DNA of 64,000 nucleotides from Ceratorhiza oryzae-sativae (Eukaryota; Basidiomycota; Agaricomycetes; Cantharellales; Ceratobasidiaceae): the NCBI GenBank assembly GCA_030998015.1, contig JARWMV010000020.1, forward strand, positions 293,772 through 357,771, read 5' to 3'. The notes beneath the pieces were generated by a model. The model was given only the letters and a program-made list of their open reading frames with translations, did not search any database and had not been told where the DNA came from. Shown here one piece after another: positions 34,076 to 46,072 of this stretch (its first letter is position 1; each line of letters opens with the position of its first letter). The position numbers and the translations under genes were made by a program.

Positions 34076-35480
34076 ATGACATCCGAGTCGCCTACATGGC
34101 GTCTTGCACCATCCTCATTTGTTCTTCCCCGTGGCGAACTCATCAATGCCTACGAGGCCGAAGAGGAGCGCATAACGAATGTCTTGTGTCGAAAGCTCGA
34201 GCAGGCAAGTGAATCATATTCCAATCAAATAATCACTTTTCGGTTAATGAGAGCGACCTCCAGCTAAGAGAAGAAAAACTGGCACTCGAGAACACATTTG
34301 AGGCCGACTCTGAATCGCACGTCAGTCGACTGACGCGGCAGATCTCGCAACTCCAGGCGCAACTGTCGCAGCCCGCCCAACCCTCTGCTTCTTCTGCGGC
34401 ACGCCCAGAGCCACCGCAACCGTTTATGCTGCTGGAAGCCATGCGCCTGGAAAATGCCCAACTCCGGACTCGGGTCTCCGACCTGGAGCGAGACTTTTTG
34501 CGGGTGTCGAGGATAAACGAGACATACCGCCAGGAGCTGCTGGAACTTCGGAGACGGGTACGCCATTCCCTTTTTGACTCTTGTGATTGATTCGGTCGCT
34601 GACTGGTGCTGGGCTGGGGCCAGCTCGGCCTGCCCTACGAGAGCCTGATCGGACTGGCGGGATCAGCATCCCAGTCGGTGTCGAGCTCGCCGGCCGAGAC
34701 GTTCTCGCCCCCGCCGAACAGACGTATCCCGGCCTCGCACTCGCCGCACCACCCGCATGCCCGATCAAGCTCTCAGACTACCCCGAGCACCGGAGCGATG
34801 CCTATTCCGCGTGTCCAAAGCCAATCCAGGTTCGTCGCTTTGATCGACTCGCGTTTTACGTATCGGCTTGCCGGTTGCTCACCAGCCAATGTGGGGCAGG
34901 ATCCACCCGGAAACGTTGGCGTTGACGGCTCCCCCGTCGAGCGACTCGACACCTCCGTCTTCCCCTTCCTATTCCCTCTCTCCGACAGCCCCTCTTTTCC
35001 CCGGTCCGAGTTCGCAAATGACGACCCTCACCACGCCCGCCGTCCAACCCGAACACCCTTCCCCCGCACCATCACACCCCCATCTCCCCTCCGACGTCCA
35101 CATCCAATGGGCTCGCGCGCGCCTTGACCGAACTCGCATCCGCCCGTGCCCAACGAGCAGGTCTCACCTATCCGTCTGTCCCTCCTCCGAGCCTGGCTAG
35201 TTCACTAGGTAGTGGGAGCCCCGTGGTGCCGACGTTGCGCGTCCCGCCAAATTCCCGAAGACAGAGCGAGACTGGGTTCCTGAGACCCAGTGTGATCGCA
35301 GCTGGCGCCACTGGAGGAAGGGACGAGTTGGAAGAGATTGGAGAGGACGAGGATGACGGGGTGCTCGACGAGGAAGAGTACGAGCCTAGAGCCGGTTTGG
35401 AGATCGGACGTGGCAGAGGGCCAGGAAGAGGTGGTGGAGGGGACAGTCTCATGGGGTTGGGTTTGACTGGAACGCGATGA
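34076..35480 (+). CDS. CCDC6 (DUF2046)-like coiled-coil protein
   Basis: Exon 1 (MTSESPTWRLAPSS...EERITNVLCRKLEQ) ends at 34,205 with a GC donor (GCAAGT). The acceptor CTCCAG restores LREEKLALENTFEADSES, the repeated pattern typical of the CCDC6 family. Exon 2 ends RRR at 34,557; exon 3 starts LGLPYESLIG at 34,624. The coiled coil spans about residues 20-130 and is followed by a Ser/Pro-rich region. Further on, SNGLARALTELASARAQRAG (about 35,100) and an acidic DELEEIGEDEDDGVLDEEEY tail are clearly coding but in a different frame. I could not find a convincing intron that links them, so a frameshift between about 34,990 and 35,110 is possible. Known relatives are scaffold-like; no catalytic role. 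A short upstream ATG occurs at 34,030. Confidence 0.65.
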
Positions 35481-35785
35481 GACGTGGCTCCTCTCTGCTT
35501 GGATTCTCGGTGAGGAACGACTGGAGAATATTTTGGAGTACTTCTTTTATTTAGCTCTCGACTTGCGCGCTTTTTTTTATGTGGCACGTGTACGACTAGC
35601 TTGACGTTGTTATCTGAATGGATGAATTCCCAGTGGCTTGCAAATTAGACGTGATTCTGATGATGACACATGTGATTTCATCAGGGTGGCCACGGGTGAT
35701 GCGCCACACATGGGGAACACGCCAAAAACATCTCGCGCTCGAACGGCCAATGTCAATTTTATCTTCTCGACAACCCAATCCCAAT

Positions 35786-37047
35786 CTACTCGCTCCCCAG
35801 CCGATGTCCTGAACCCCACTTGTGTCCACTTGATCCTCCAGCTCCAGCTCCAGCTCCAGCACGCGGCGCAACGCCCGCGGTACCCCACGTCCGGCTCTCA
35901 CTCCCTCCCTGCGGATTCTCATGCATCCCACCGACCAACCACCGAACCCACCGAGGCGCAACAGCCCACTTTCTCCACCCCGGCACGCCACCACCACCAC
36001 CAGCGGTCGTAGTAGCGGCTCTCCCAGCGCCGCCCGAGAGCGTATACGTCGAGGTCCCTCCAAACGTGCGTACACCCGGAGCCGACGAGGTCGAGGCTCC
36101 AGCGACGCGGAGGAGGCCCGGTTCGGGGAACAGGAGGAACCAGCCATGGGAGACTAGGACGCCCGTGAGTGATACGACCAGTGCGGGTGGACCGCCGCCG
36201 ATCAGGTCAAATACTGTTGTTTCCAGATTGAAGCGAGGTCGAATAGAAAAAGAAAAAGAAAAAAGGCGTGGTTGGCGTGTGAGTGTGCTTTGCGAGTGAC
36301 GGATGAGGAAATGGGGGACGTACTGAGCATGACAAAGGGAAAGTAGAGGTTTTTAATGTTGACGAGGCCGAAGAGGGAGACTTGGCCGTTTGGGTTGGCT
36401 TTGGATGATCGGTAGACGATAAGCATAGTGAGAGGACGCCAAAATACAATTGTTTTGAGGGGGATATTCAGGGCCTGGTGAGGTGTTAATTCGATGGTTG
36501 AGTGAAACGAGGGCTAGTTGGAGCCAACGGACGGTGGCAGGAGAACGACGACTTACGAAAATAGTTGCTCCCGAAACCATCAGGTGCCACGCATAGTCAG
36601 CGGAATGTCCGCCAAAGACAGCCTCTTCAAGTTCCGTCGAGGAACGGCTAGAGATGGATGTGTGAATATTCGGACCTCGAGACGAGTGAATATCTACTTG
36701 CTAGAGCATCAACATGTCAAAGATGTATGCCAGTCCAGACGCTTTATAACTCGTATAAGTTTCCGAATGTAGCCTGCGAGGGATCTAGCTACTCACGACC
36801 CAGTAACCAGCTCGAAAGAAGCCTCCAAACCTGACACAGAACCATTCATCTCTTTCTGCCCTTCGGTACAGGTCAAGTCCCGTCAAGAGCTCACCTGTAG
36901 CTTTCCCACAACGTAGAAAGGAGAATAAATAAACCACGTTCCCGAAACGAGATGCATCATCACAGGCAAGGAAATCGCCACACTTGTCACAGTTATGAAC
37001 CGCGTGACGGGTGGGATTTTGAGTAATTCAGCTCTTATCTCATCCAT
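35786..37047 (-). CDS. Derlin (Der1-like ER membrane protein), 298 aa
   Basis: Six exons join in frame: 37,047-36,895; 36,830-36,797; 36,741-36,702; 36,647-36,557; 36,474-36,324; 36,213-35,786. The product begins MDEIRAELLKIPPVTRFITV and has the family landmarks VWRLLSSWLL, GLAYIFDMLMLYRSS, a GGHSADYAW block, VYRSSKANPNGQVSLFGL and FPFVMLIFDLIGG. Four or more hydrophobic segments fit an ER membrane topology. Derlins help move misfolded proteins out of the ER for degradation. Intron 3 uses a GC-AG pair (donor GCAAGT at 36,701), and only this choice keeps MLMLYRSS. The last exon adds a long Gly/Ala/Trp-rich cytosolic tail (about 110 aa) beyond the usual family length. Confidence 0.88.
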
Positions 37048-37845
37048 CTTGATATTATAGACTACCCAGCCCAGCAATAAGATCCCAGTATAGATTCAGA
37101 TAAAAAGAGGCAAGTGGTCAGCTAGAATGTGGTGGTTGGGGCAATAAGGTTTAGCGGAGTTGATGCTAACGTGGCAGATTAACGCTGGGCGCTGAGCTGA
37201 CGTGGAGATCTCGGGCACCAGACCGAGCCGATCAAAATAAGGGCGCTCATGTTAGGCGCTCGACATGTCAATCAAAGTTCGATCCCCGAGATTGCACGAG
37301 TGAAATGCAAAAGACGCGCGGGTCAAGAGACGCCTATTGACTCAGGGTCAACTACCCATTCGTTTTTTTTTTTTGCAACGTGTTGCTTGCGTGTTGCAAA
37401 CAGGGCTGACCTATATTTGGACTTGGGTCGGCACGAGTGGAATTTGCCAGAGACTCGGCCACTCAAAACTTCACTGCGAGCAAACGATTTCAAACTACGC
37501 CGAGATGAACCTTCAAAAACGTGTTTGACCAAGGCGACGCCATGCCACTCTAACTCAATTCTGGGAACCCTTTTCAGTCATCGACCCTCTGTACATCAAG
37601 TAGCGTTGGACCGAAAGCGCTCAATATCCAAACCGAACCATGGGTCGCGAGTACCAATCATACCACGTTATATTGCAAGGAGAGTGAACATGCATCCAAA
37701 CGAAATCATTCCCAAAACAGTTTGTTCTTTCTCATCGGGGTTCGTCAGGGTTCAACAACATGCAGTCAATCGTAAAAATGTTCAGGATTCTTTAGTAGAT
37801 GTCCGTATCATTCAGGAAGAACCCAGCACCGCATGCCCCAACCAT

Positions 37846-39058
37846 TCAGTCACACTTCAAAACGGCATCAATGACGTGCATAACCCCGTTGGATGCGATA
37901 ACATCGCTTCGTCGCAGTTGTGCCCTGGAATGGCCACATTGAACGTACTGGACACCGTTCACGACCGTAATCTCGATCTTGTTGCCAGACTCCGCGGTTA
38001 TTTCCGGCGTCGTGGGGAAGAGCGGAGAATAAATAACTTTGCCAAAGGAAAAGTGATTCTTCAACAAAGACGCCAAGTCGTTATTGGAGTAGTCTTTGAG
38101 ATCGATATTGTCGAACGCCTCGTCGGTGGGTGCAAAGATCTATTTTAAGTTCAAGCGTTCAAATTCCCATATGCTAGGTGAATTTCCAACTCAAGGCTCA
38201 CGGTGATCCGTTTTCCGTTGTCCACAGTGTCCAACAAACCAGCTTTTTGCAGGCTCCCACCGAATTTGGGGAAGCCACCCGGCGCGCTTTCGATAAGAGG
38301 CTTACAAAGGAGATCCGATACTGCCGTCGGTATAGCCAAGACTGTCCCGATGGTGAAAATGTCAATGTTCTTGAACGAGGACCGTTCCAGGACCTTGGCG
38401 TCACCAACGGCTTCGTTGATGAAAATAGTACTAGTCGGAGCCCATCGTTTACGACTCGCAGTGACGAATTGATCGATGATCTGTCGCGCCAAGAAAGTAT
38501 TCAGGAAAGTCAATTTAGAGCTCCGATATCCACGAACCTGAACTTGATTATCTTCAAAAGACGAAGACCTCTTGCGAGCGGAGGTTTTCAAACCGTTAGT
38601 CACGTATGCTGATGTCCCCGTATTCCGATTTTGCAGGGGGAGCCTGCGAGAGAGTGAGTCGGGGGTCCTGAAACCAGTATCGATATTGCCATAGACGATG
38701 TGGTACAACAGGATATCTAGGATATCAGATGAGGGCTTGAAGGAATTGAAAGCCTGTATCGTGCCGTTCATCGGTTTGGTATTCGCGGATGGCACAGGCA
38801 AACGGCTAAAAGACCTACATCGTTATTCGGCGCTAAAATGGTAACCTGTCCACTGTTGAGGGCATCAGTTATTTTATTGCCCCCGTCTGCCTTGGCTGCG
38901 TCGTTCAAGGCGTTGCTCAACGAGGTAAGCCCCTTGCCGTTGAGGTAACTCAGGAGTCCGGATAAGCTCGAGTCGCGAGCTCGTGGGACCGGGGGAGAGG
39001 CCTGCACCAGCTTCGAAACTGCAAGCAAGCTGGTAAAGATTAGAGCGGACAAACGCAT
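37846..39058 (-). CDS. Secreted protein with two fasciclin (FAS1) domains, 342 aa
   Basis: Exons 39,058-38,819, 38,753-38,538, 38,480-38,202 and 38,139-37,846 are all phase 0 (240, 216, 279 and 294 nt). Signal peptide MRLSALIFTSLLAVSKLVQA. FAS1 domain 1 runs from LSNALNDAAKAD to VQIIDQFV, with VTILAPNND and LLYHIVYG. Domain 2 starts near LQKAGLLDTVDNG, with IFAPTDEAFDNI, LKNHFSFGKVIY and a C-terminal NGVMHVIDAVL. FAS1 proteins act in cell-surface adhesion. A TATA box (TATAAAAAG) lies at about 39,132-39,141, about 80 bp upstream. A paralogue at 46,073-48,907 has the same exon structure but is broken by a Tc1 element. Confidence 0.88.
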
Positions 39059-39141
39059 CGTAATGACTTCTGAGAATCCTGGGAGGCAGTCAGCAATAGA
39101 GGTTGCTGCCTTAAATTTCATCCCAGTGGGCCCTTTTTATA

Positions 39142-40697
39142 GTATCGGGGCGACGGATACTGAACAAGAGGTGGATCGCGCATACGTGACGATTCAACGA
39201 CTAGAACAGAGCAAGACCAACATGACGTGATCCCGCATAGTAAGTAAACAGGCGGCGGCTCGGTGTCGTACAGCCCCCGAAACGAGGTTGATCTGGGTGG
39301 TGCTTCTTTTCTCAAGGATCCACGCTAAACTGGATCTTCTCGCTCATCTAATACGTCAACATCATATCATGTCCGGCCGCGCATATACGCGATCGGGATA
39401 GCCATCGCGGAGCTTTGAATGCGGTCCCGGTGTCTTTCGCCCGAGTAACCAATTTTGAGCATGCCTCGAGGTCTGATGTTCTAGATCGTACATGTAGTAT
39501 CACAACACTGTAGACGCGAAAGTGCGGCGCTTATCACGCCAATCTGGCGCTGAAGATAGAATTCATCTATTTCCTCCTCCATCAAATGATCGTAACGGGG
39601 GTGCCTGTGTGAAAAGAGGTGTGTGAGAGATGCGGGCGCTCAAATTCCTGTCCGAAAGGAGCATTTTGAAATAAAATCGGATATGCGTTTTGCTTCGGGC
39701 TATCCACTTCTCAGTTGGCTGGTGCTTAGATTGGTGCGTTCAACGCTGCAACTCACAGTGGAAGGATAGCTCTGCGTCTGATACGTTCGTGCTCCGAGGC
39801 TAATGTTTGATCACTCCTCCTTCAAATTGAATGTAAATAGCCTTGCTCAATATCATTACGTTGTGCCTAGAAATCTGAGACTCTGGCATCTGGTTCCTAT
39901 CATCCGGTTATCCTAAATGTGACCCTCATGCTACCCCCGGCTAGTACTGGATGGTGCAACATGATTGAATACGGAGGGCTCGGAATGCAATAACCGGGCT
40001 TACATAGGCTGCGTGCATCCTTTTCCTACAACCTAGCCCAGTCCAGAAAACGAGGGACTGAGCCTGTTCCTGCTCGGTACATGATTGAGGGAATATGGCG
40101 ACGAAGGTCAAGCAGGCTTTTCAAACAGAATAGATAGCGCATGCGTATTCCACGTGTTTCGCCGTGCACTAATAACGGTGTTATACTTAGATCGGCTAGG
40201 CCAGCTACCCCCGAACAGACCTCCGTCATACCAGTCGGTCAAGGCGCTAACTTAGTTCCAGATCACGACTAGCGAAAATGAGCCAGATCAGCGCTCAGGA
40301 CAACGAGATCGGATTGCCAAATTCTAGCAAGCGCGAGTTAAATATACTGATGCACGCTGCACATGAGCGAATAACCAATGTGGATCAACGTGCCGTAGCG
40401 TACGGAGCAAGGCCTAGTTCATGCTATGAGATAACAACCCAGATAGTTTCGCAACTTCAAACACCGAAGATACACGAGCGCTAAGGGGGGCCCGGATCCA
40501 TTTTACCTGCTCGTCGAGCTATTGTCACCCCGAAATCACAATCCGCTTTTGATCCGTTTTGATTCTAGACCTCACGCACGCCCGTGAAATTTAGACGCCT
40601 TGATTCATACCCCTGCGAGAAAATATGCGTGCTTTGTGCATTAGGGTGCACCCATATAGGTTACGCTAAGCCGCTCTCCCGTCTGGCAGCAGTTGAT
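39142..40697. other. Intergenic region, no gene supported
   Basis: About 1.6 kb between divergent genes (FAS1 on minus, membrane protein on plus). ORFs of fewer than 70 codons lack protein-like features. Confidence 0.5.
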
Positions 40698-40787
40698 TGA
40701 TTTATATAGGGTCGGGGCTCGCTATTCTCTGATTTCCATAACCCCCCACATGAGTGACTCCTTCGTCAGAGTGCTTGATTCGCCAAC

Positions 40788-42579
40788 ATGTTGAACCGAT
40801 TACCATCGCTGGAATACAATCTCGGTCATCCACATCCAAATGGGCAGCTGTTCCTCCTTGCCACAATAGCAGTTTTCCTTCTTACATTACCAGTACTTGT
40901 ACTTGTAAACCGTGAGCTTGCTTTGTAATTTCGGCTGCCAGTTTGGAAAATACTAAATTACTCCGTAGTTGTAACCCTAGGATCCGAATTGGTCCCTTCA
41001 CTCCAGCCTCAGTTTCAGCCCAATGATACACTGTTAGCAGGATGGTGGGGCACACATCGATTACCCCCTTTATTGAGGCCCAAAGCGCCGAAGTGCCAGC
41101 CTCAGGACCTCGGCCGAGGTGACACCTTTCGCGTTTCTGCTTCGTTGTTTGACTATACGATCATGAGCACATGGAATACTACCGAGGCGCCCTCCGCCTC
41201 TCGGGTGCAAGAGCAGAAGCGCGTCGAATATAGAGGCCAATCCTTTGCAGATTGCTTCGTGAATAACACTCGGTTTGACTTTAGTCTCGCCGAACAAACT
41301 CAAACGGTAACTGTAAGTGATCAAAGTTGGTTTCCGTTGAAATCTAGTGAATATATCACGTGATAGGTTGGGGTTGTTTGCCCCGGAACCAATCTAAATT
41401 ACCCGATTTACGTATCGATGGAGACTAAAATGGTGTTTGCCAGCGAGCTCACGAGAGATTTCATCGGCCAGTATTATGGACCTGGCCTCGATTTATTGAA
41501 TCTAACAGAGGCGAACCCTTCCGACTACCGCAAATTGGTTTTAGGAGCGCTCGAAGTAATCTCAACTGACTCTCTTGCTATCATGCTTGGGTCACACCTC
41601 TCCGAACCTGCTCTGAGCTTGAGCGTTTTTTATACAGTTGACCCTCGCACCGACGAGCTGACCTACATGGCCAGTACGTTTACGTACATCAACGGGACTT
41701 GGGACCTATGGCCACCTGAAGCCTTGTTATATCGCGACTCTATCGAGAACTTGGTTCACGTCGTGAATCACGCAATCAATCTGGATTTAGGGAGCAGCAT
41801 ATCCCCCAATATATTTCGGAACGCATCGGTTCTCAGGGAGGTTGTTTCCCCTAACGCACCTCCCCGCGGCGTTCAAGGACCTTGGGTCGTGGCATCGAAT
41901 TTTTCGTCCTTTTATTACGGAGAGGTCCCCGAGGGATATCAGACTTGGGCACAAGCCTTATTTGACGGGAAGCCTGTTAGATTAGGGGATCCAACGGGCC
42001 TGCCTTCAGAGTCGTCAATGGTAACCACTTATTTATGTCCAATGTATCAGGTCAAGGGAACAAGCTCGCTATTGGCGTCTATATTTGTCGGCACAGCGAC
42101 TATGACGCTGTCAGTGTGGGGAACCTGGATGCTTGTCACAGCATTCATAGCTAAGAGGATGATGGAACCTCGTGAGTTATTTTAAGTGCCTAATGAAAGC
42201 GGCCTTTATTCACATTTACTCGAAGGGGTTCAATGTCTGTGCAATGAATGTATTACGAAGGAAGAAGCAAGGATAAGCGCGGATGCGAATTCGACCGATT
42301 CAGCTCCTGTTGGCATTGTCGCACGACTCGTGGCGCTTGAAAGGAGGGTAAACGGGCCAGGAAACAACGAAACAAGAGATGAGTAAGGGTGAAGAGTGCA
42401 ACCCATCCATGAAGTATTGCCCTGACACAGAATTTGCATTAAGAAAGGCCAACCCAAGTCCCGATTACGTTGGGTTAGCGTTGCCGCATTCGACTACAGG
42501 TTCTCAATCTGATGCCCTTGCGATTCAAATCGACGACACCAAACGCCAATCTAGCGCCAGTGGTTCGGGAGGAGATTGA
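40788..42579 (+). CDS. Membrane-anchored protein of unknown function, paralogue 1
   Basis: Exon 1 (40,788-40,911) encodes MLNRLPSLEYNLGHPHPNGQ and a strong transmembrane segment (LFLLATIAVFLLTLPVLVLV). Exon 2 (40,969-41,312) and exon 3 (41,367-42,171) encode a large extracytosolic domain with several N-glycosylation sites (NGT, NFS, NTT) and the motif RGDTFRVSASLFDY. A second hydrophobic segment (SLLASIFVGTATMTLSVWGTWMLVTAFIA) follows near the end. A short cytosolic tail starts at about 42,265. It ends at TAA 42,384-42,386, or through one more intron at 42,579. A TATA-like TTTATATAG lies at about 40,699. The paralogue at 50,770 is broken. I do not recognise the family; topology suggests a surface protein. 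Confidence 0.72.
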
Positions 42580-43113
42580 AAGTTCAGACAAAGTATCTTT
42601 GTAGAATTATGTAGTCTTTATCTGATGGTGGATGTAAATGTTTCAATGAATGTTTATATTAAATCGGTCAAACATACCGCGAATTAACTGGGCTAACCCT
42701 ATACTCCTGGAAAGCGATACATTAACCAAGATCGAATCGGAGTGCCCGTGTTTTTTTCCCGCTGCATATGGCGATGGTGAATAATCATACTTATCATCGG
42801 GAACAATTAGCCCTCTTGTGTATTCGAACCACAGCTTCGTGTGGAACATTCTACCCGCCTACAAAGGCTTAGGGATAATTTGCTTTTCTATGCCTGCACA
42901 GGCGTTCTTGTGCGAGGCTACTGTGTCGAGCACCCAATCACTATAAAAGCCACCGGTGCATGTAAATTAGGTGGTTATATTCGAACTGGTAGAAACATAC
43001 ACGTGATGGCAGGTGTAGCTGCAGTAATACACCCTCTGGCATCTGTCGCATATCAAGGCTGTTGCTACTCGCCTTTTAGAGACTACAATACCATTTAGAC
43101 GCAATGATTTAGG
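42580..43113. other. Intergenic, no gene seen
   Basis: Low coding potential between the membrane-protein gene and the first non-canonical solo LTR. Confidence 0.45.
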
Positions 43114-43427
43114 TCTCACGCAGGGAGGTTTTGGACGGGCTAGTCACGAATGTACATAGCTCAACTACTTGTTGGATGTCACACGTGGCTGCACGCATTA
43201 AGTCATGTGATTTGTATCAGTGTATTTAGGCATCGCAGTAGAAAATTTTACACGAAAGAGAGTTTTCACCTTACCACCATGTAGCCTGCCCGCTACTTCG
43301 AGTTTGACACTACTAAGCTAGAGAATGAAGAAGATAAAATTCTCACTGGGACACGGATGATATCAGAAATGGACACACAAATACAGGCACACAGCATACA
43401 TGAATGGATATGATTGTAATTTCAACA
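43114..43427 (-). mobile_element. Solo LTR of a family with non-canonical ends, copy a (TSD TTAGG)
   Basis: On the minus strand it begins TGTTGAAATTACAATC and ends CTCCCTGC-GTGAGA. TTAGG flanks both sides (43,109-43,113 and 43,428-43,432). Related copies are at 45,295 and 53,656. The 3' end is GA rather than CA. Confidence 0.78.
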
Positions 43428-43680
43428 TTAGGGGTTTCAGCAGAATGCATCAAATAGAATGGATACCAAATCAAGTGGTTGACAGGGTAATAGGGAAGCC
43501 AGAGCCCCATCGACTTCCGGTCGAATGCTGGAGCGCATCATACCACACGAGGGTCGAAGCGCAAACCGATTTAAAAACGCAAGGTGCACAAATTGTATCA
43601 TTTACACCTACTTCACACGAGCAGTGCGCAAGACTACCAGTCAGGAAAATACACGGGGCCGAGGGGTTGCCCCCAATACA

Positions 43681-43972
43681 TGCTGAACGAACCCGTGCTC
43701 ACGTAGATATTATATCGATATTGTTCCTATCTCACTCCGTCTGTTGTCCGATATTCCTGTGTTAACTTCATACGTAGATACATTAGTTAGATACACCCAT
43801 GTATTCTCCTTTGTATTCTCCGTTGTCTGGTATATAACTGAATGAACTTGTCGCTTCAAATCATCAGCGACATTTACCCTCATTTACTCGTGTGCTTCAT
43901 TCATTGAGTTCAATCGCTTTAATCCCTGTGCTAAGTACAATCGAAGCGTATCCTGCTTGGTTAGCTTCAATA
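43681..43972 (+). mobile_element. Solo LTR of the copia family (TSD ATACA)
   Basis: Begins TGCTGAACGAACCC and ends GCTTCAATA (CAACA mutated), 292 bp. ATACA flanks both sides (43,676-43,680 and 43,973-43,977). Related in sequence and length to 49,453, 51,757 and the LTRs of the element at 53,959. Confidence 0.82.
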
Positions 43973-43977
43973 ATACA

Positions 43978-45289
43978 GCCAAGCGGAGATCGGATTTATT
44001 CCAATTAGAATAGCACGATTCAGTAACCGAGGGACTTGTGATGGACCATAACCGGAATTGGGATTGTTGTGAGCGCCAAGTACATTGTTCGCCCAATCAA
44101 TGATCGGAACCGAACTTCCTGCGTCCGAGAAGGGGACCATGTGCACTGTTGGCGCGCGCCTTGATAAGGGGGATTTGGGGTACAAGACAAGGACGCGGAG
44201 GTGTTAGGCGTGCTTGGTGAGCCGAAGTGATCTTGGTTTGCCCGAGGAACATGCTTCCTGGAAGATCGGCCAGAGCGAAAAAGTATATTGCTCCGCCCAT
44301 ACGTGGCTGACATCGGTGCGCTTAGAACACGGCTTGGCACTGCGGTGGAGCATGGCCGGATACCATCGGACCCACCATGAGAACCCACCTCGATTGTTTT
44401 CAGCAACAATCGTATCTAAATGGCGGGAAGCAAAATCTCAGCATCGGTTCCTGAGAAGTTGAGCACATAAAAAGAAAGTGAATACTGGAGGAAGCGTGCA
44501 AAGTGGTGCTCAATGTAACTTAGACCCCGCTGGAGTGACAAAGTGGAGCAGATGGAGTAGGTGGACATCTCCGACGGCGGAGCGCACAAGCGCGCAGGCA
44601 GGTGTGTTGATAAAGTTCGAGAGGGACGCGGCGAACGATCAAAGAACCAGAGCCGGAGTGAGTGGGGTCTCGAAGGTTTCTGATTCCGCTTACATATGCT
44701 TTGCCTGGCGCCTCGATCTGACATGTGAGTTCCTCAAACTCCACGCAGATCGCTGCAACAGACACCACGCGTGTCTAAGGGATGTTGGAGGAGCGGAACC
44801 GATGCGAGGCGAACTTACACAGCGAGCCGACCCCGTGCAACATCGCGGCTGATCGAGAGTGGGTTGGATCGAGGCGAGCTAGGTTAAGCGCCACGGTACT
44901 TCAATTTGGAAATTCGCTCTATCCCCAAGAGTAAATCATCGAGACAATGCGGTGCCCAAAATTTGCCAAGCTGCCGGGATGCGCTCGAGGCTCTACCGAA
45001 TATCTGTGATGGGTGACTCTCACCAGCATGCTGGGGGCGTCAGGATGCTATAAATTTTTTTAAAGAGTTTGACCCTGGGCGAAATTATCAATGGACACGC
45101 TTGCGCTCAAGGCGGCCAGGCCCATGCGTGGCTTGGGTTTGGTTGCTACTCAGGAACCACGCCCACAAGCGCAGGGACGCGGGCCTGGACGGAGTGCATG
45201 ATAGGGAGCGAACCATGATGGGCATGATGCCGCTTGGCAAGTGCTCATCCCCGTGAGAGCCACAAACTGTTCAAGCGTGATTCTCTGAT
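43978..45289. other. Unassigned region, no gene supported
   Basis: Several overlapping minus-strand ORFs (44,020-44,850) show no recognisable motif and no consistent splice model. A fragment reading DWANNVLGAHNNPNSGYGPS near 44,090 has some protein-like texture but is isolated. Confidence 0.35.
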
Positions 45290-45294
45290 GGATG

Positions 45295-45589
45295 TGTTGA
45301 ATTTACAATCATATGTGTGTATGTATGCGCATATTTGTTTCTGTTTCATATCCCCCCTCTCTGATATCATGCACAAGTTTGCGGGAACCCCCTTTCTTCT
45401 TCCTTAGTTCTCTACCTTCGTAGTTGAGCTAAGGTATCGTATTTTCTTTCTTTTCTCATGTATTCTATTCACACTGTACTCTGTAGTACGATTTGTATCT
45501 TAGGTACAGTATATTCACAAGTTCTCTACCTTTGTAGTTGAGCTAAGTACGATTTGTATCTTAGCCACGAATTACCTCCCTGCGTGAGA
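45295..45589 (+). mobile_element. Solo LTR of the non-canonical family, copy b (TSD GGATG)
   Basis: Begins TGTTGAATTTACAATC and ends CTGCGTGAGA. GGATG flanks both sides (45,290-45,294 and 45,590-45,594). Internally it repeats TAGTTGAGCTAAG and GTACGATTTGTATCTTA. Confidence 0.82.
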
Positions 45590-45599
45590 GGATGGACAA

Positions 45600-46072
45600 C
45601 AGCCAGTTGCCAAGCATGTGATTTTGGATCAAAACAGCTTGGATAGTCTTGATCAATGATTCCAAGAGAAGGTTGGATTGTGGACATCAAATCTGCTTTT
45701 GCCAAGATTGCTTTGATAGCCAATTTGCCCTTCAAATCCATTTGTATGTTGGATTAGCAGGTGATCAGGGGTATTTGTGTGCACTCGGTAGTGTAATCTC
45801 ATCATTTTCAACCACCTCACACATGGCTCCAATGTTCCAGCCCATCAACAGGGAAGATCCTGTACATCACATAAAACATTTCAATTTCAGCTCTGCCAAG
45901 CATAAACTAAACAAGTGTACATGGCCTTGAGCCATTCTAACAAACACAGGGTTGTGTGTTTTGCAAGGTGCATCTGATGAATTGCAGAAATGATCAATCT
46001 GCCATATAATCATTTTGTAATATAGAAATCTGAGAGAGGTCCTAAAATTTGTTGAAATGTTACAATAGGATC
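45600..46072. other. CpG-depleted 3' flank of the second FAS1 gene
   Basis: Almost CpG-free. No convincing gene; a minus ORF at 45,741-45,526 crosses into the LTR. Confidence 0.45.

Larger units (their letters stand above)
31897..34992. repeat. Segmental duplication, copy 2 (uninterrupted)
   Basis: A 3.1-kb sister of the pieces of copy 1. It contains gene B, its promoter and the 5' two-thirds of the CCDC6-like gene in continuous form. It gives the empty-site sequence for three transposon insertions in copy 1. Confidence 0.9.

Noticed and set aside
35820..36299. Long proline-rich ORF on the plus strand
   Set aside because: It is the complement of the last Derlin exon, which has in-frame splice support and family motifs; the plus ORF has only low-complexity sequence.
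40278..40484. Short plus-strand ORF upstream of the membrane-protein gene
   Set aside because: Under 70 codons, no motif, no promoter or splice signal that favours it.
44020..44852. Overlapping ORFs on both strands as one spliced gene
   Set aside because: No consistent frame plus splice model and no recognisable domain could be built.
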